From: Frankia casuarinae
GTDB lineage: Bacteria > Actinomycetota > Actinomycetes > Frankiales > Frankiaceae
NCBI RefSeq assembly: GCF_000013345.1
Contig: NC_007777.1
Coordinates: 868,001 to 932,000 of the forward strand
Length of the DNA stretch: 64,000 nt
Reading direction: 5' to 3'
Shown: positions 27,621 to 35,674 of the stretch, one piece after another
Numbering within the stretch: position 1 is the first letter of the stretch
Layout: every line of letters starts with the position of its first letter
Notes under the pieces: generated by a model
Told to the model about the DNA's origin: nothing
Seen by the model: the letters and a program-made list of their open reading frames with translations, nothing else
Database searches by the model: none
Translations under genes and position numbers: made by a program

Positions 27621-28940
27621 TCAGGGCCCGGGGGGTGGTTTCAGGCGTTGGCCGGGGAAGATCAGATTCGGGTCGTGGCCGATCAGGTCGGAGTTGGCGG
27701 CCCACCACCGTGGCCACTCGGCCGCGATCTGCTCCTGCGTCGCGTTCGGGCCGAGATGACGGGCCGCGATGGACCAGAGACTGTCGCCGCGGAGGACGAC
27801 GATTTCCGCCGCCTCGACGCCGGGAGAGGTCCGGTCGGTACCCGGGAGGCTCATGGGCCTGCCCGTTCCACGAGGGGCCGGCGGCACGATCGGATCCCGG
27901 GCCGGTACCGATGCGATCGGAGCCGCCGGTCCGGACGATGTCGGGTTGGACGATGTCGGTCCGGACGATGTCGGGTTGAACGATGTCGGGTTGAACGGTG
28001 TCGGAGTGATGGCCGCGCCGGGCGCGGCCGGGCTGCTCGGGGAGGTGGTGGCGGGTCGGTCCAGGTCCGGCCAGCCGGCTGTGGTCGTGCGAGCCGTGGT
28101 GAGCCGAGTGAGGGCGCCGGGGTCAGGGGCGGTGTGCACCGGGTTTCCGCCGGCGGCGGAAACCGGGGCTGGGGGCGGCGTTGGCGAGCCGGCCGCCGAG
28201 GTGGTCTCGTGCAGGTCCACGACGGGGATCGCCTCACCGAGACCGGGAACCGAGATCGTTGGGGTGGGGCTGGTCGCCGGGACGGCACCGGCACCGGGTT
28301 CGGGAGAGGACGTGGAGCCGGCAGGGGAGACGGGGCCGGCAGGGGAGACGGGGCCGGTGGAGGAGACGGGGCCGGTGGAGGAGACGGGGGGTGTCGCGGG
28401 GGCGTGACCGGCGGAGGTGCCGGCCGGGGGGCGATCGAGGTCGGGGAAGCCGGCTATCGGGTTCGGGGGATGGCCGACGGTGGTGGGCCGGTCCAGATCG
28501 GGCAGTGCGGCGGTGGCGCCCGCACTGACACCGGTCCCCGCAGGTCCGGTGGCCGCGGAGGCCGGGACCGCGGCGATGATCGGCGCCACCCCGGTGACGA
28601 GTGTCACTCCGAGGCTGATCTCGAGCATCCGCCGGATCGTGCGGGGAACGATCCGGCGGGCCAGCGCCGCGCTGAGCCGGCCGACTCCGCCGGGGATAGC
28701 CGACAGCGCGCCGAGCAGAACCCCCAGGCACAGCCAGAGCAGGCACACCCAGGCGACGCCCCCGATGATCGTGGCCAGCGCCTGCTCGGGCGCGGCGGCG
28801 AACCATTCCGGGGCGGCCTCGACGCTCTCCGGCAGGTCGGCCAGCCGGGGGCCGAAAACGATCAATATGATCGCCGTGATTGCGGCCGCGGTCGCGCCGG
28901 CGAACCGCGCCAGCGTCTGTCGAGCCGCCCTCGCGATCAT
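27621..28940 (-). CDS. LysM domain membrane protein
   Basis: 439 residues from ATG 28940 (AGGAG eight bases upstream). Two hydrophobic segments near the N-terminus (AAAITAIILIVFGPRLADLP and a helix with WVCLLWLCLGVLLGAL), a third near residue 120, then a ~250-residue Pro/Thr/Ser linker with PDLDRP motifs (three times), SSTGPV/SPAGPV pairs and FNPTS/SGPTS/SNPTS repeats. The C-terminus is a LysM domain: VVLRGDSLWSIAARHLG, FPGQRLKPPPG. LysM binds peptidoglycan or guides secretion. Immediate neighbours suggest cotranscription with the Rv3235-family gene. A longer upstream frame to 29252 overlaps the opposite-strand gene and is rejected. Confidence 0.87.
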   Translation of the reverse strand: MIARAARQTLARFAGATAAAITAIILIVFGPRLADLPESVEAAPEWFAAAPEQALATIIGGVAWVCLLWLCLGVLLGALSAIPGGVGRLSAALARRIVPRTIRRMLEISLGVTLVTGVAPIIAAVPASAATGPAGTGVSAGATAALPDLDRPTTVGHPPNPIAGFPDLDRPPAGTSAGHAPATPPVSSTGPVSSTGPVSPAGPVSPAGSTSSPEPGAGAVPATSPTPTISVPGLGEAIPVVDLHETTSAAGSPTPPPAPVSAAGGNPVHTAPDPGALTRLTTARTTTAGWPDLDRPATTSPSSPAAPGAAITPTPFNPTSFNPTSSGPTSSNPTSSGPAAPIASVPARDPIVPPAPRGTGRPMSLPGTDRTSPGVEAAEIVVLRGDSLWSIAARHLGPNATQEQIAAEWPRWWAANSDLIGHDPNLIFPGQRLKPPPGP

Positions 28941-29098
28941 TGTGGGTGCTCCTGTCCGCCGGATGCTGTCGAACTCGTTCGTTTGCCTATGTTTGCTTGT
29001 GTAAACCCCTGAAATCTCGCTGTCAACCCTGCTTGTGTAGGGAGTGAGGGGCAACTGGGGGAAGTGGGCGAAATCTACCTTTATGGGAAGGGGTATCG

Positions 29099-29668
29099 AT
29101 GCGATGGGAGGATCTGTTCGCCGACCTGGAGCTGCAGTGGGAGGCGAACGAGGCCGCCGAGCTCTCCGCCGAGCTCGCGGACCGCAGCCGACGGGAGGCT
29201 GCCTACCTGCGGTTGATCGATCGGATGCGACCCGTCGTCGGACACCCGACACGTTGCCGGGTGGTGGGTGGTCAGCGCGCTCCCGAGATCCTGCACGGCA
29301 CCCTGGCGGCCCTCGGGATGGACTGGTTGCTCATCACCGAGCCCGGCGCGACGGAGGTTCTGGTACCGGTGCGGTCGCTGCTGGCCGTGGAGAACCTGCC
29401 GGTGGTCTCGGCCCAGCCGGGTCATGAGGGTCCGCTGGCGGCCAAGCTGGATCTGCGGTACGTCCTGCGCGGGCTCGTCCGGGACCGCTCGGCGTGCACG
29501 CTCATGCTGGTGGACGGGGTGACCCTGCACGGGACGCCGGTGCGGGTCGGCTCGGACTTCCTGGAGGTGGCCGAACACGCCGTCGGCGAGTTCGCCCGGC
29601 GCGGCCAGATCCGCTCCGGCTGGACCATCCCCCTCGACGCGATCGCCTACGTTCGTCGGATCCACTGA
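29099..29668 (+). CDS. conserved hypothetical protein
   Basis: 189 residues beginning MRWEDLFADLELQWEANEAA, a conserved opening in actinobacterial hypothetical proteins near secA. The N-terminal helix is acidic; the rest is predicted alpha/beta with GTLAALGMDWLLITEPGATE and PLDAIAYVRRIH. No catalytic motif, signal peptide or membrane helix. A GGGAAGGGG stretch lies before the ATG. It is divergent from the LysM gene and converges on the helix-turn-helix gene. Function not known. Confidence 0.7.
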   Translation: MRWEDLFADLELQWEANEAAELSAELADRSRREAAYLRLIDRMRPVVGHPTRCRVVGGQRAPEILHGTLAALGMDWLLITEPGATEVLVPVRSLLAVENLPVVSAQPGHEGPLAAKLDLRYVLRGLVRDRSACTLMLVDGVTLHGTPVRVGSDFLEVAEHAVGEFARRGQIRSGWTIPLDAIAYVRRIH

Positions 29669-29688
29669 CCTCGCCGCGCCTACTGTGC

Positions 29689-29925
29689 CTAGTCCTCGGG
29701 CGGAGCCTCGTTACGGCTCATCGGATTGGCTGCGACGAAGGCCCGGGTCTGTTCATAGGCGCGCTGGATGTACGCCTCCAGCTCGGTGCGCTCCACCCGC
29801 CACTGGCCCCTCCCCCCGATCTTGATGGCGGGGAGCTCGCCCGAGCGGACAAGCGCGTAGGTCTGACTGGAGGAGATGTTGAGGATGTCCGCCACATCGC
29901 TGAGTTGAAGGAAGCGGTCGTTCAT
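29689..29925 (-). CDS. excisionase-type helix-turn-helix DNA-binding protein
   Basis: 78 residues from ATG 29925 with AGGAGG six bases upstream. It has the MerR-like winged helix of the excisionase/AlpA family: LQLSDVADILNISSSQTYAL followed by VRSGELPAIKIGGRGQWR and a C-terminal helix. Small proteins of this type act as transcription factors or recombination directionality factors; with no integrase nearby a transcriptional role is more likely. It is divergent from the cpaB-like gene. Confidence 0.85.
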   Translation of the reverse strand: MNDRFLQLSDVADILNISSSQTYALVRSGELPAIKIGGRGQWRVERTELEAYIQRAYEQTRAFVAANPMSRNEAPPED

Positions 29926-30233
29926 CAAAGTCCTCCTTCTGAGGGCGGATGTCTCTCCTCATGTGTGTATCAGAGATACCACCGCTCATCGCGTCCGGAT
30001 GCGTGTGCTTGTGGATAAGTGCACGCGGATACCGCCAAAAGCCCGTGCTCGCAGGTACTGGACTGGTCCGCCACCCGCGCCTGCATGGCCCAGATGTCGA
30101 CGGATCCCGTTCGGTCCGCAGCCGATTCCTCGCTGGTTTGGCTGGGCTCAGGGCCGACGACCGCGTACGCTCTGCGACCGGAAGGTGCGAACATGTACCA
30201 ATGGTCCGGCTAGGAGAAGAGGGAGGTCTCCCG
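29926..30233. other. 308-bp divergent intergenic region at the start of the Tad locus
   Basis: No gene. It carries the small dyad gtatc-aga-gatac (29967-29979) close to the helix-turn-helix gene, a possible autoregulatory site, and a consensus DnaA box on the minus strand (ttatccaca, complement of 30010-30018). GGGAGG at 30222 serves the downstream GTG. Confidence 0.5.
30010..30018 (-). promoter_or_regulatory. consensus DnaA box
   Basis: The complement reads ttatccaca, the exact DnaA-box consensus, in non-coding DNA upstream of the cpaB-like gene. A single box is not an origin; it could titrate DnaA or be chance. Confidence 0.4.
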
Positions 30234-31007
30234 GTGACCGAGCTCGCCGCGGCACCGGCCCGCCCGGAGGCGTCCCCGCCACCGACATCACCCCCGGCCC
30301 GTCGGTTGACCCGCCGACGGTGGCGCGACTCCCGGCTGCTCGTCGGGGTGTTGCTCGTGCTCGTCTCGGTGGTCGTCGGGGCGCGGCTGTTCGCCAGCGC
30401 GGACGCGACCCGCCAGTGGGTGGTCGCCAAGGTGGACCTGCCGGCCGGGCACATCATCGTTGCCGGGGATCTCGCCACGGTATCGGCCAGGCTCGACGAG
30501 AGGACCTCGGGTCATTACTACCCGGGAAGCCGTCTCGACGACCTGATCGGCGCCACCCTGGCGCGGCCGGTGGACACCGGCGAGCTGGTGAGCGGACCCG
30601 ACTTCGCCGGCCAGAACACCCAGCCGACGCGGCTGGTGCCGATCATTGTGAAGGCCGGGCGGCTGCCGACCCTCGGACCGGGTGACCATGTGGACGTCTT
30701 CGTGTTCCAGAGCGGCGCCGCAGCGCCGAGCACTACCGGGGGCGATCAGCAGGCCGGCCGGAGCACACCGGCCGCGCCCGCGGGTGCGGGGGCCGAGGCG
30801 CTGGTCCTGCACGACGTCGAGTTCGTCAGCCTCGAGAAGCTGACCAGCGGGGACCGTTCGCTGACGCTGCGCGTGCCGGTGGACAACGCCATCCAGGCCG
30901 TCGCGGCCTCGCAGAGCGAGCGGGTCGACGTCGTGAAGCTTGAGCGCGACTCCCGCGGTGAGGTCGGCTCGACGGGACCGACCACTGTGCCGGGGTACGG
31001 CCGGTGA
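30234..31007 (+). CDS. SAF-domain CpaB-like Flp pilus assembly protein
   Basis: 257 residues from GTG 30234 (GGGAGG seven bases upstream). One N-terminal membrane helix (LLVGVLLVLVSVVVGARLF), then a SAF/CpaB domain (WVVAKVDLPAGHIIVAGDLA, ATLARPVDTGELV), an Ala/Thr loop, and a second beta domain (ALVLHDVEFVSLEKL). CpaB/RcpC proteins help assemble the Tad secretin channel; in Gram-positives, which lack an outer membrane, the role is probably stabilising the pilus complex. The stop overlaps the next start (GTGA). Confidence 0.82.
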   Translation: MTELAAAPARPEASPPPTSPPARRLTRRRWRDSRLLVGVLLVLVSVVVGARLFASADATRQWVVAKVDLPAGHIIVAGDLATVSARLDERTSGHYYPGSRLDDLIGATLARPVDTGELVSGPDFAGQNTQPTRLVPIIVKAGRLPTLGPGDHVDVFVFQSGAAAPSTTGGDQQAGRSTPAAPAGAGAEALVLHDVEFVSLEKLTSGDRSLTLRVPVDNAIQAVAASQSERVDVVKLERDSRGEVGSTGPTTVPGYGR

Positions 31008-32341
31008 GCCTGCCGATCCTCACCGCTGTCACCGATGCGATGGTCGAGGCCGGCCTGGTCTCGGCCTTCGATCGTCGCGACCTCGGGGTTACGGTGGTGC
31101 GCCGCTGCGTCGACCTGCCGGACCTGCTGGCCGCGGCGACCACCGGCGCGGCCCGGGCCGCCCTGCTGTCCGCGGACCTGCGCCGGCTCGACCGGGATGC
31201 GCTGACCCGCCTGGCCATGGCGGGCATCGCGGTGGTCGGGCTGACCGCCCCCGGCGACGAGGACGGCGACCGGCGGCTGCGGCAACTCGGCGTGGCCGCG
31301 GTCATCCCCTCGGACGCCACCGCGGAGGTCATCGCGGGAGCGGTCGTCGAGGCATCCCGGGCGCTGGCGACGAACGCGGCCGCGCCGGCGACCTGGGCGT
31401 CCGGTTCGTACAGCGAACCACTCGTCGGGTTCGGGCCGCTCGCCCCGGCCATCGACGTCACCGACGGTGTGGGGCCGATCGAACCGGGCGACGGCCGGGT
31501 GGGCCGGGTGATTGCGGTATGGGGTCCGGCCGGCGCGCCGGGACGCACCACGATCGCGCTGTGCCTGGCCGCCGAACTCGCCGGGCTGGGGACCTCCACC
31601 CTGCTGGTGGACGCCGACTCCTACGGCGGCGCGGTCGGGCAGCTCGTCGGCCTGCTCGAGGAGGCCCCCGGTCTGGCCGCGGCGGCCCGGTCGGCCAACC
31701 AGGGGCTGCTGGACGTGCCCCGGCTCGCCGTACTGTGCCGGGATCTGGGCGGCGGCCTGCGAGTGCTGCCCGGCATCTCCCGCCCCTCGCGGTGGCCCGA
31801 GCTACGCCCGGCATCCGTTGAGACCGTGCTGTCGATGGCCCGGCGTCTGGCGTCCTTCGTCGTCGTGGACTGCGGGTTCTGCCTGGAGACGGACGAGGAA
31901 CTGTCGTTCGACACCTCCGCGCCCCGGCGTAACGGAGCGACGCTAGCCGTGCTGGGCGCGGCCGACGTCGTGCTGGCGGTGGCGTCCGCCGAACCGGTCG
32001 GTCTGGTCCGGTTCGTGCGGGGACTGTCCGACCTGCGGGAGACCGTCCCCGCCGTCGACCCGCTTGTCGTGGTGAACCGGCTGCGCGCCTCGGTTGTGGG
32101 CGCGGACCCGGCCCGCGAGGTCAGTCGGGCGATTCTGCGCCACACCGGGACCGAGCCGGTGGCCCTGGTGCCCTACGACCTCGCCGGGCTGGACGCCGCC
32201 CAGGTGGCCGGACAGCTCCTGCGTGACATCGCTCCGACCTCCCCGGCCCGGCTGGCGATCAGGGAGCTGGCTGGCCGGCTGCTTGGCCGCCCGGCGGCTC
32301 CCCGCCGTCGGCGGGGGAGCCTGCGGCGCCAGGCCCGGTGA
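31004..32341 (+). CDS. CpaE/TadZ-like pilus localisation ATPase
   Basis: 445 residues. An N-terminal receiver-like domain (~1-125) lacks clear phosphorylation motifs; a MinD/ParA-type domain follows. The P-loop is GPAGAPGRTT, with Arg where the canonical Lys would be; similar sequences occur in actinobacterial homologues as far as I recall. Downstream are LLVDADSYGGAVGQLVGL and FVVVDCGFCLETD. TadZ/CpaE places the Tad machine in the cell. Start GTG 31004 overlaps the cpaB-like stop. The Tad ATPase cpaF is not next, as is usual, but 7 kb downstream. Confidence 0.82.
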   Translation: MSLPILTAVTDAMVEAGLVSAFDRRDLGVTVVRRCVDLPDLLAAATTGAARAALLSADLRRLDRDALTRLAMAGIAVVGLTAPGDEDGDRRLRQLGVAAVIPSDATAEVIAGAVVEASRALATNAAAPATWASGSYSEPLVGFGPLAPAIDVTDGVGPIEPGDGRVGRVIAVWGPAGAPGRTTIALCLAAELAGLGTSTLLVDADSYGGAVGQLVGLLEEAPGLAAAARSANQGLLDVPRLAVLCRDLGGGLRVLPGISRPSRWPELRPASVETVLSMARRLASFVVVDCGFCLETDEELSFDTSAPRRNGATLAVLGAADVVLAVASAEPVGLVRFVRGLSDLRETVPAVDPLVVVNRLRASVVGADPAREVSRAILRHTGTEPVALVPYDLAGLDAAQVAGQLLRDIAPTSPARLAIRELAGRLLGRPAAPRRRRGSLRRQAR

Positions 32342-32842
32342 TCTTGGTGGGCGGGTGGGCCGTCCCGACGTACGAGCCAGAGCCGCATCCCCTGCTGGGC
32401 CTGCCGCTGGGCCTGCTGCCGTTCGGCTGATCGCTCGCGCGGTGTCGGCAACTCACGGTTACGCCCTTGGCGTAACCGTGACATAAAGTATTCGCACCAT
32501 CATTCCGGCGTAGTGGGAGCGGTTACGGCGAGCAATTTAGGGGCATCGCTATGTGGAGGGACTTCGGTCAAGTCGTGAGAGGGATCTTGCTGATAGCTTT
32601 CGATCTTATAAGATTTACTACATAGAGTAACTTTCTTAATTCATAGAGTCTGAGATGCGAGAGAAGTCGCACAAGAAAGTCGCGCAACGTAGCATCGTAT
32701 ATGTATCTGTGAGCGGTCTCTTTCGGCAACGTTACGTTAGTGGGAGCATGCCTCGCCAGCGCCACACGAGTCGTACCTTGATCTCCTATGGGCGCGACGA
32801 GAGGTACGTGATGCTCGTTCGAGACGGCTGGGGGTGTGTCGG
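32342..32842. other. 501-bp intergenic region, unusually AT-rich, upstream of the bldD-like gene
   Basis: No gene supported. The 32480-32760 part is much richer in A/T than its surroundings (runs such as cttataagatttactacata). It also has a strong inverted repeat at 32453-32481, and tagtgggagc twice (about 32512 and 32740). This is probably the regulatory region of the BldD homologue or a remnant of foreign DNA. Confidence 0.6.
32453..32481. terminator. 12-bp perfect inverted repeat after cpaE-like gene
   Basis: tcacggttacgc, loop ccttg, then gcgtaaccgtga: arms 32453-32464 and 32470-32481. It is 112 bp after the cpaE-like stop and followed by AT-rich DNA, so it can serve as a terminator or as an operator for the downstream gene. 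Confidence 0.6.
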
Positions 32843-33346
32843 GTGAGCCGAGAGTACGCGAAGGCCGTGGGCGCCCGGTTGCGGGCGATTCGGATACAGC
32901 AGGGTCTGTCGCTGCAGGGAGTGGAGCAGAAGTCGCGGGGGCGGTGGAAGACCGCTGCCGTTGGTTCCTATGAGCGCGGTGACCGCATGATCAGCGTGCA
33001 TCAGCTCTCCGAACTCGCGGGATTCTACGGAGTCCCGGTCTCGGCGCTGTTGCCCAACGAGGATCAGCTGCCGCCGCGGGAGCGTCGCCCACGTACGGTG
33101 CTCAACCTGGAGAAGCTGAGCGAGGCTCCGCCGGACTCCTCTGCTCTCGTTCGTCGGTGGGTCGCCCAGATCCAGCGCCAACGGGACGACTACGCCGGCC
33201 GCGTGCTGTCCATCCGGGATGGCGACGTGCGTGCGCTCGCCCTGCTCCACGACACGACCCCCCAGGAGTTCGCCGAGCGGCTGCGGACCTGGGGAGTGCT
33301 GGAGACCAGTTTCCCCGAAGAGAGTAGCGAGGAGCCGCCGGAGTAG
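32843..33346 (+). CDS. bldD: BldD-type developmental regulator (XRE family, c-di-GMP motif)
   Basis: 167 residues, the same length as Streptomyces BldD. N-terminal XRE helix-turn-helix (EYAKAVGARLRAIRIQQGLS, VGSYERGDR, LAGFYGVPVSALLP) and a C-terminal domain with the c-di-GMP signature RxD-X8-RxxD intact at R114, D116, R125 and D128. BldD with c-di-GMP represses sporulation genes during vegetative growth. Start GTG 32843 was chosen by alignment with BldD from memory; a GTG at 32834 adds three residues. The context is unusual: it lies between cpaE and cpaF parts of a Tad locus. Whether it is the only BldD or a paralogue cannot be seen here. Confidence 0.85.
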   Translation: MSREYAKAVGARLRAIRIQQGLSLQGVEQKSRGRWKTAAVGSYERGDRMISVHQLSELAGFYGVPVSALLPNEDQLPPRERRPRTVLNLEKLSEAPPDSSALVRRWVAQIQRQRDDYAGRVLSIRDGDVRALALLHDTTPQEFAERLRTWGVLETSFPEESSEEPPE

Positions 33347-33577
33347 TCCGGTGGACTGCCCGGGCGCTTCGAGCGCCGAGAGCAGCAAGGTACGGTCAAC
33401 GCGGACCGTGGACTGCTACTGGCCCATCCCCGGCCGTCCCGACGCGGCGGGCACGCCGTTCGTGGGCGGCCCGGCCCAGGTGCGACCGGGCGGCCCACAT
33501 GGCAGCGAGCATGCCGGGCGGCGGGCATCCCAGCGCGATGCGTCTCCCTTCCCGGTCGCCGCGCCGGGAGGTGGACT

Positions 33578-34633
33578 ATGACCAGGAAACGGGCCCCACG
33601 CAGAGGTCTGGTCCTGGGGGCCGGTGGAGTGCTCGGCTCCGCCTGGATGATCGGCGCGATGCGGGCGGTCGAGACCGCGACCGGCCGCGACCTGAGCGGA
33701 GCCGACCTGGTGGTCGGCACGTCCGCCGGCTCGGTGGTCGCGGCCCTGCTCGGTCTGGGGATCGGCATCGACGTGATGGCCAATTCCGAGCGGGGGATCT
33801 ACGAGGCGGGTGATCCCGTTCTTGACTACCGCGACCTCGGTGCCTCCCTACCCCCGCGCCCCCGGATGCGCATGGGCTCACCGAGGCTGCTGACGGCCAG
33901 CGCCCGGCACCCCCGGCGGTCCTCGCCGATGGTCACGCTGGCGGCGATGCTTCCACAGGGCCGTGGGAAGATCTCCGCGGTCGGCGATCTGGTGACCGCG
34001 GCGATGGACCGCAAGGGCCTCGATCCGACCGAATGGCCGACCAGGCCCGCGCTGCGGGTGGTGGCCATGAACTTCGACACCGGTGAGCGCGTGCTGTTCG
34101 GCGTGGCCGATGCGCCTCGGGCGACCTTGTCCGAGGCGGTGATGGCGTCGTGTGCCATTCCCGGCTGGTACGCCCCGGTCACGGTGGACGGCCAGCGGTT
34201 CGTCGACGGCGGAACCCGATCGCCCGCATCAGTCGATCTTCTTGCCGACGCGGGCCTCGCGGAGATCCTGGTGCTCGCCCCGGCCTGCTCGTTCCAACTC
34301 GACCGACCCCGTGGCACGGTGGCCCGGGTCGAACGCCAGGTCCGCCGGGCCGCCACCCGCCGGCTGATGCGGGAGGTCGAGATGGTGGAGGCGGCGGGCA
34401 CCCGGGTGACGGTGCTCTGCCCAGGTCCGGAGGACCTCGAGGTCATCGGCGGAAACGTGATGGATCTGACCCGGCGGGCCCAGGTGTTCGAGACGGCGCT
34501 GCGTACGACGGGCGAGGCCCTGCATGTCGCCGCCCGTTCCGCCCGTTCCGGCGTGGCCGGGGCCACCGACGACGGGGCCACCGACGACGCCGAGGCGAGG
34601 GGGGGCCGGCTCGGGCTCGGCCTGGCTGGCTGA
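33578..34633 (+). CDS. patatin-like phospholipase family protein
   Basis: 351-residue serine lipid acyl hydrolase. It has the oxyanion loop GLVLGAGGVLGSAW, nucleophile elbow GTSAGS (Ser within GxSxG), and the catalytic Asp in DGGTRSPAS, so the Ser-Asp dyad is complete. No signal peptide; cytoplasmic. A C-terminal tail has small Asp/Ala repeats. ATG 33578 follows GGAGGTGG. It is followed by an 18-bp tandem repeat starting at its stop codon. Substrate lipids unknown. Confidence 0.9.
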   Translation: MTRKRAPRRGLVLGAGGVLGSAWMIGAMRAVETATGRDLSGADLVVGTSAGSVVAALLGLGIGIDVMANSERGIYEAGDPVLDYRDLGASLPPRPRMRMGSPRLLTASARHPRRSSPMVTLAAMLPQGRGKISAVGDLVTAAMDRKGLDPTEWPTRPALRVVAMNFDTGERVLFGVADAPRATLSEAVMASCAIPGWYAPVTVDGQRFVDGGTRSPASVDLLADAGLAEILVLAPACSFQLDRPRGTVARVERQVRRAATRRLMREVEMVEAAGTRVTVLCPGPEDLEVIGGNVMDLTRRAQVFETALRTTGEALHVAARSARSGVAGATDDGATDDAEARGGRLGLGLAG

Positions 34634-34698
34634 CCGGGTTCTCGTGGCTGACTGGGTTCTCGTGGCTGACTGGGTTCTCGTGGCTGACCGGGTCCTCG
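34627..34698 (+). repeat. 18-bp tandem repeat, four copies, across patatin stop codon
   Basis: Four near-identical units tggctgac(c/t)gggtt(c)ctcg at 34627-34644, 34645-34662, 34663-34680 and 34681-34698. The first includes the patatin TGA stop (34631-34633). In another frame the repeat is open and would read FSWLTG repeatedly into the DUF6912 gene. Confidence 0.92.
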
Positions 34699-34734
34699 TG
34701 GCCGGCTCGCCCCGGTTGGTTGCACACTGAGCGG

Positions 34735-35229
34735 GTGCGCATCTATCTCCCGTCCACGCTGGCCGTCGCCCGATCGGTCTGGGAATCCGCGCGCATCCCC
34801 CCAGGCACCGGATTCGCGGTCACCCCCGCGACGCGTGAGTGGTACGCCCAGTCGGAGTCCGAGGAGGAGTTGGAGTACGCGGCGCTGCACGACGCCGGCC
34901 GGGCGAGCCTGCGACTGCTGGACGCCGACCCGTCCGCGCCGCGCCGGCGCGTGGTCTTCGTGGCCGATGTCGCGGACGGCGAGGTGCGGGTACGCGACGA
35001 TCTTGAGCGGGGTGCCGTCGAGGTGGACTTCCCGGTGCCGTGGTCGGCCGCGCAGGCCATCCATGTCGACGACGGAGACGACGAGGAGGTCGTCGCGGCG
35101 GTCGCGGCGGCGGCGAAGTGCATCGTCGAGGCCGATCTCGGTGGGGATGACGCCGCCTTCACCGTGGACAGCGTCGAGGGCTTCGAACTGCTGTGGTTCG
35201 CGCCTCAGGAGCTTCCCGATCTTCTCTGA
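34735..35229 (+). CDS. DUF6912 family protein
   Basis: 164 residues from GTG 34735: RIYLPSTLAVARSVWESARI, ATREWYAQSESEEELEYAAL, RRRVVFVADVADGEV, VDFPVPWSAAQAIHVDDGDD. This matches the actinobacterial DUF6912 family, acidic and without known function; no signal or membrane segment. The frame is open far upstream through the tandem repeat, but the conserved family start is RIYLPS. A hairpin at 35256-35276 follows. Confidence 0.8.
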   Translation: MRIYLPSTLAVARSVWESARIPPGTGFAVTPATREWYAQSESEEELEYAALHDAGRASLRLLDADPSAPRRRVVFVADVADGEVRVRDDLERGAVEVDFPVPWSAAQAIHVDDGDDEEVVAAVAAAAKCIVEADLGGDDAAFTVDSVEGFELLWFAPQELPDLL

Positions 35230-35674
35230 CCCCGGCGGAGACGCGGATGTTGAGTGCGCGGGGGTGACCCCCGCGCGGTGGAGGTCACCCCCGCACGGGG
35301 GAGGAGACCACGCACGTTGACGGCTCGTTGGGGCATGCTGTCTGGACTGGTGACCAGCTGGCGTGAAATGTTCCCGACGGGCGGCCCTCGTGGTTGTCTT
35401 TCCAGGCTCCTCCCTGGGGTGCTGTTCGTCGTCTGACGTCCGTGAACGGTGATTTCCCACCCAGGGAGATCGACGTGGCCAACGGTTGAACCTCCCCGGG
35501 TGCGGCCGATGTCGGGCGTTGCGAATAATGCTGGGGAGCCTTGCGGCGGCGACCGGGTCACCACCTGGATGGCGCCGAGGGGGCTCCACTTTCCACAACC
35601 TTCGTACCGAGATGTCACCCCCGCTGGCAGGTGTGATCTCGACCGACCCACCGCGGTAAGGAGGCTGGCAGCCC
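35230..35674. other. 445-bp intergenic region
   Basis: No gene supported. It contains the GC hairpin at 35256-35276 and a nearby imperfect copy (aggtcacccccgcacggggg, 35282). A possible ribosome site (aaggaggc) precedes ATG 35675. The middle looks featureless. Confidence 0.5.
35256..35276 (+). terminator. 9-bp GC hairpin after DUF6912 gene
   Basis: gcgcggggg, loop tga, cccccgcgc: perfect 9-bp arms, 27 bp after the stop. No T-run. Likely a terminator. Confidence 0.65.

Noticed and set aside
27255-29012. 585-residue plus-strand frame opposite the LysM gene
   Set aside because: Gly/Arg-rich shadow.
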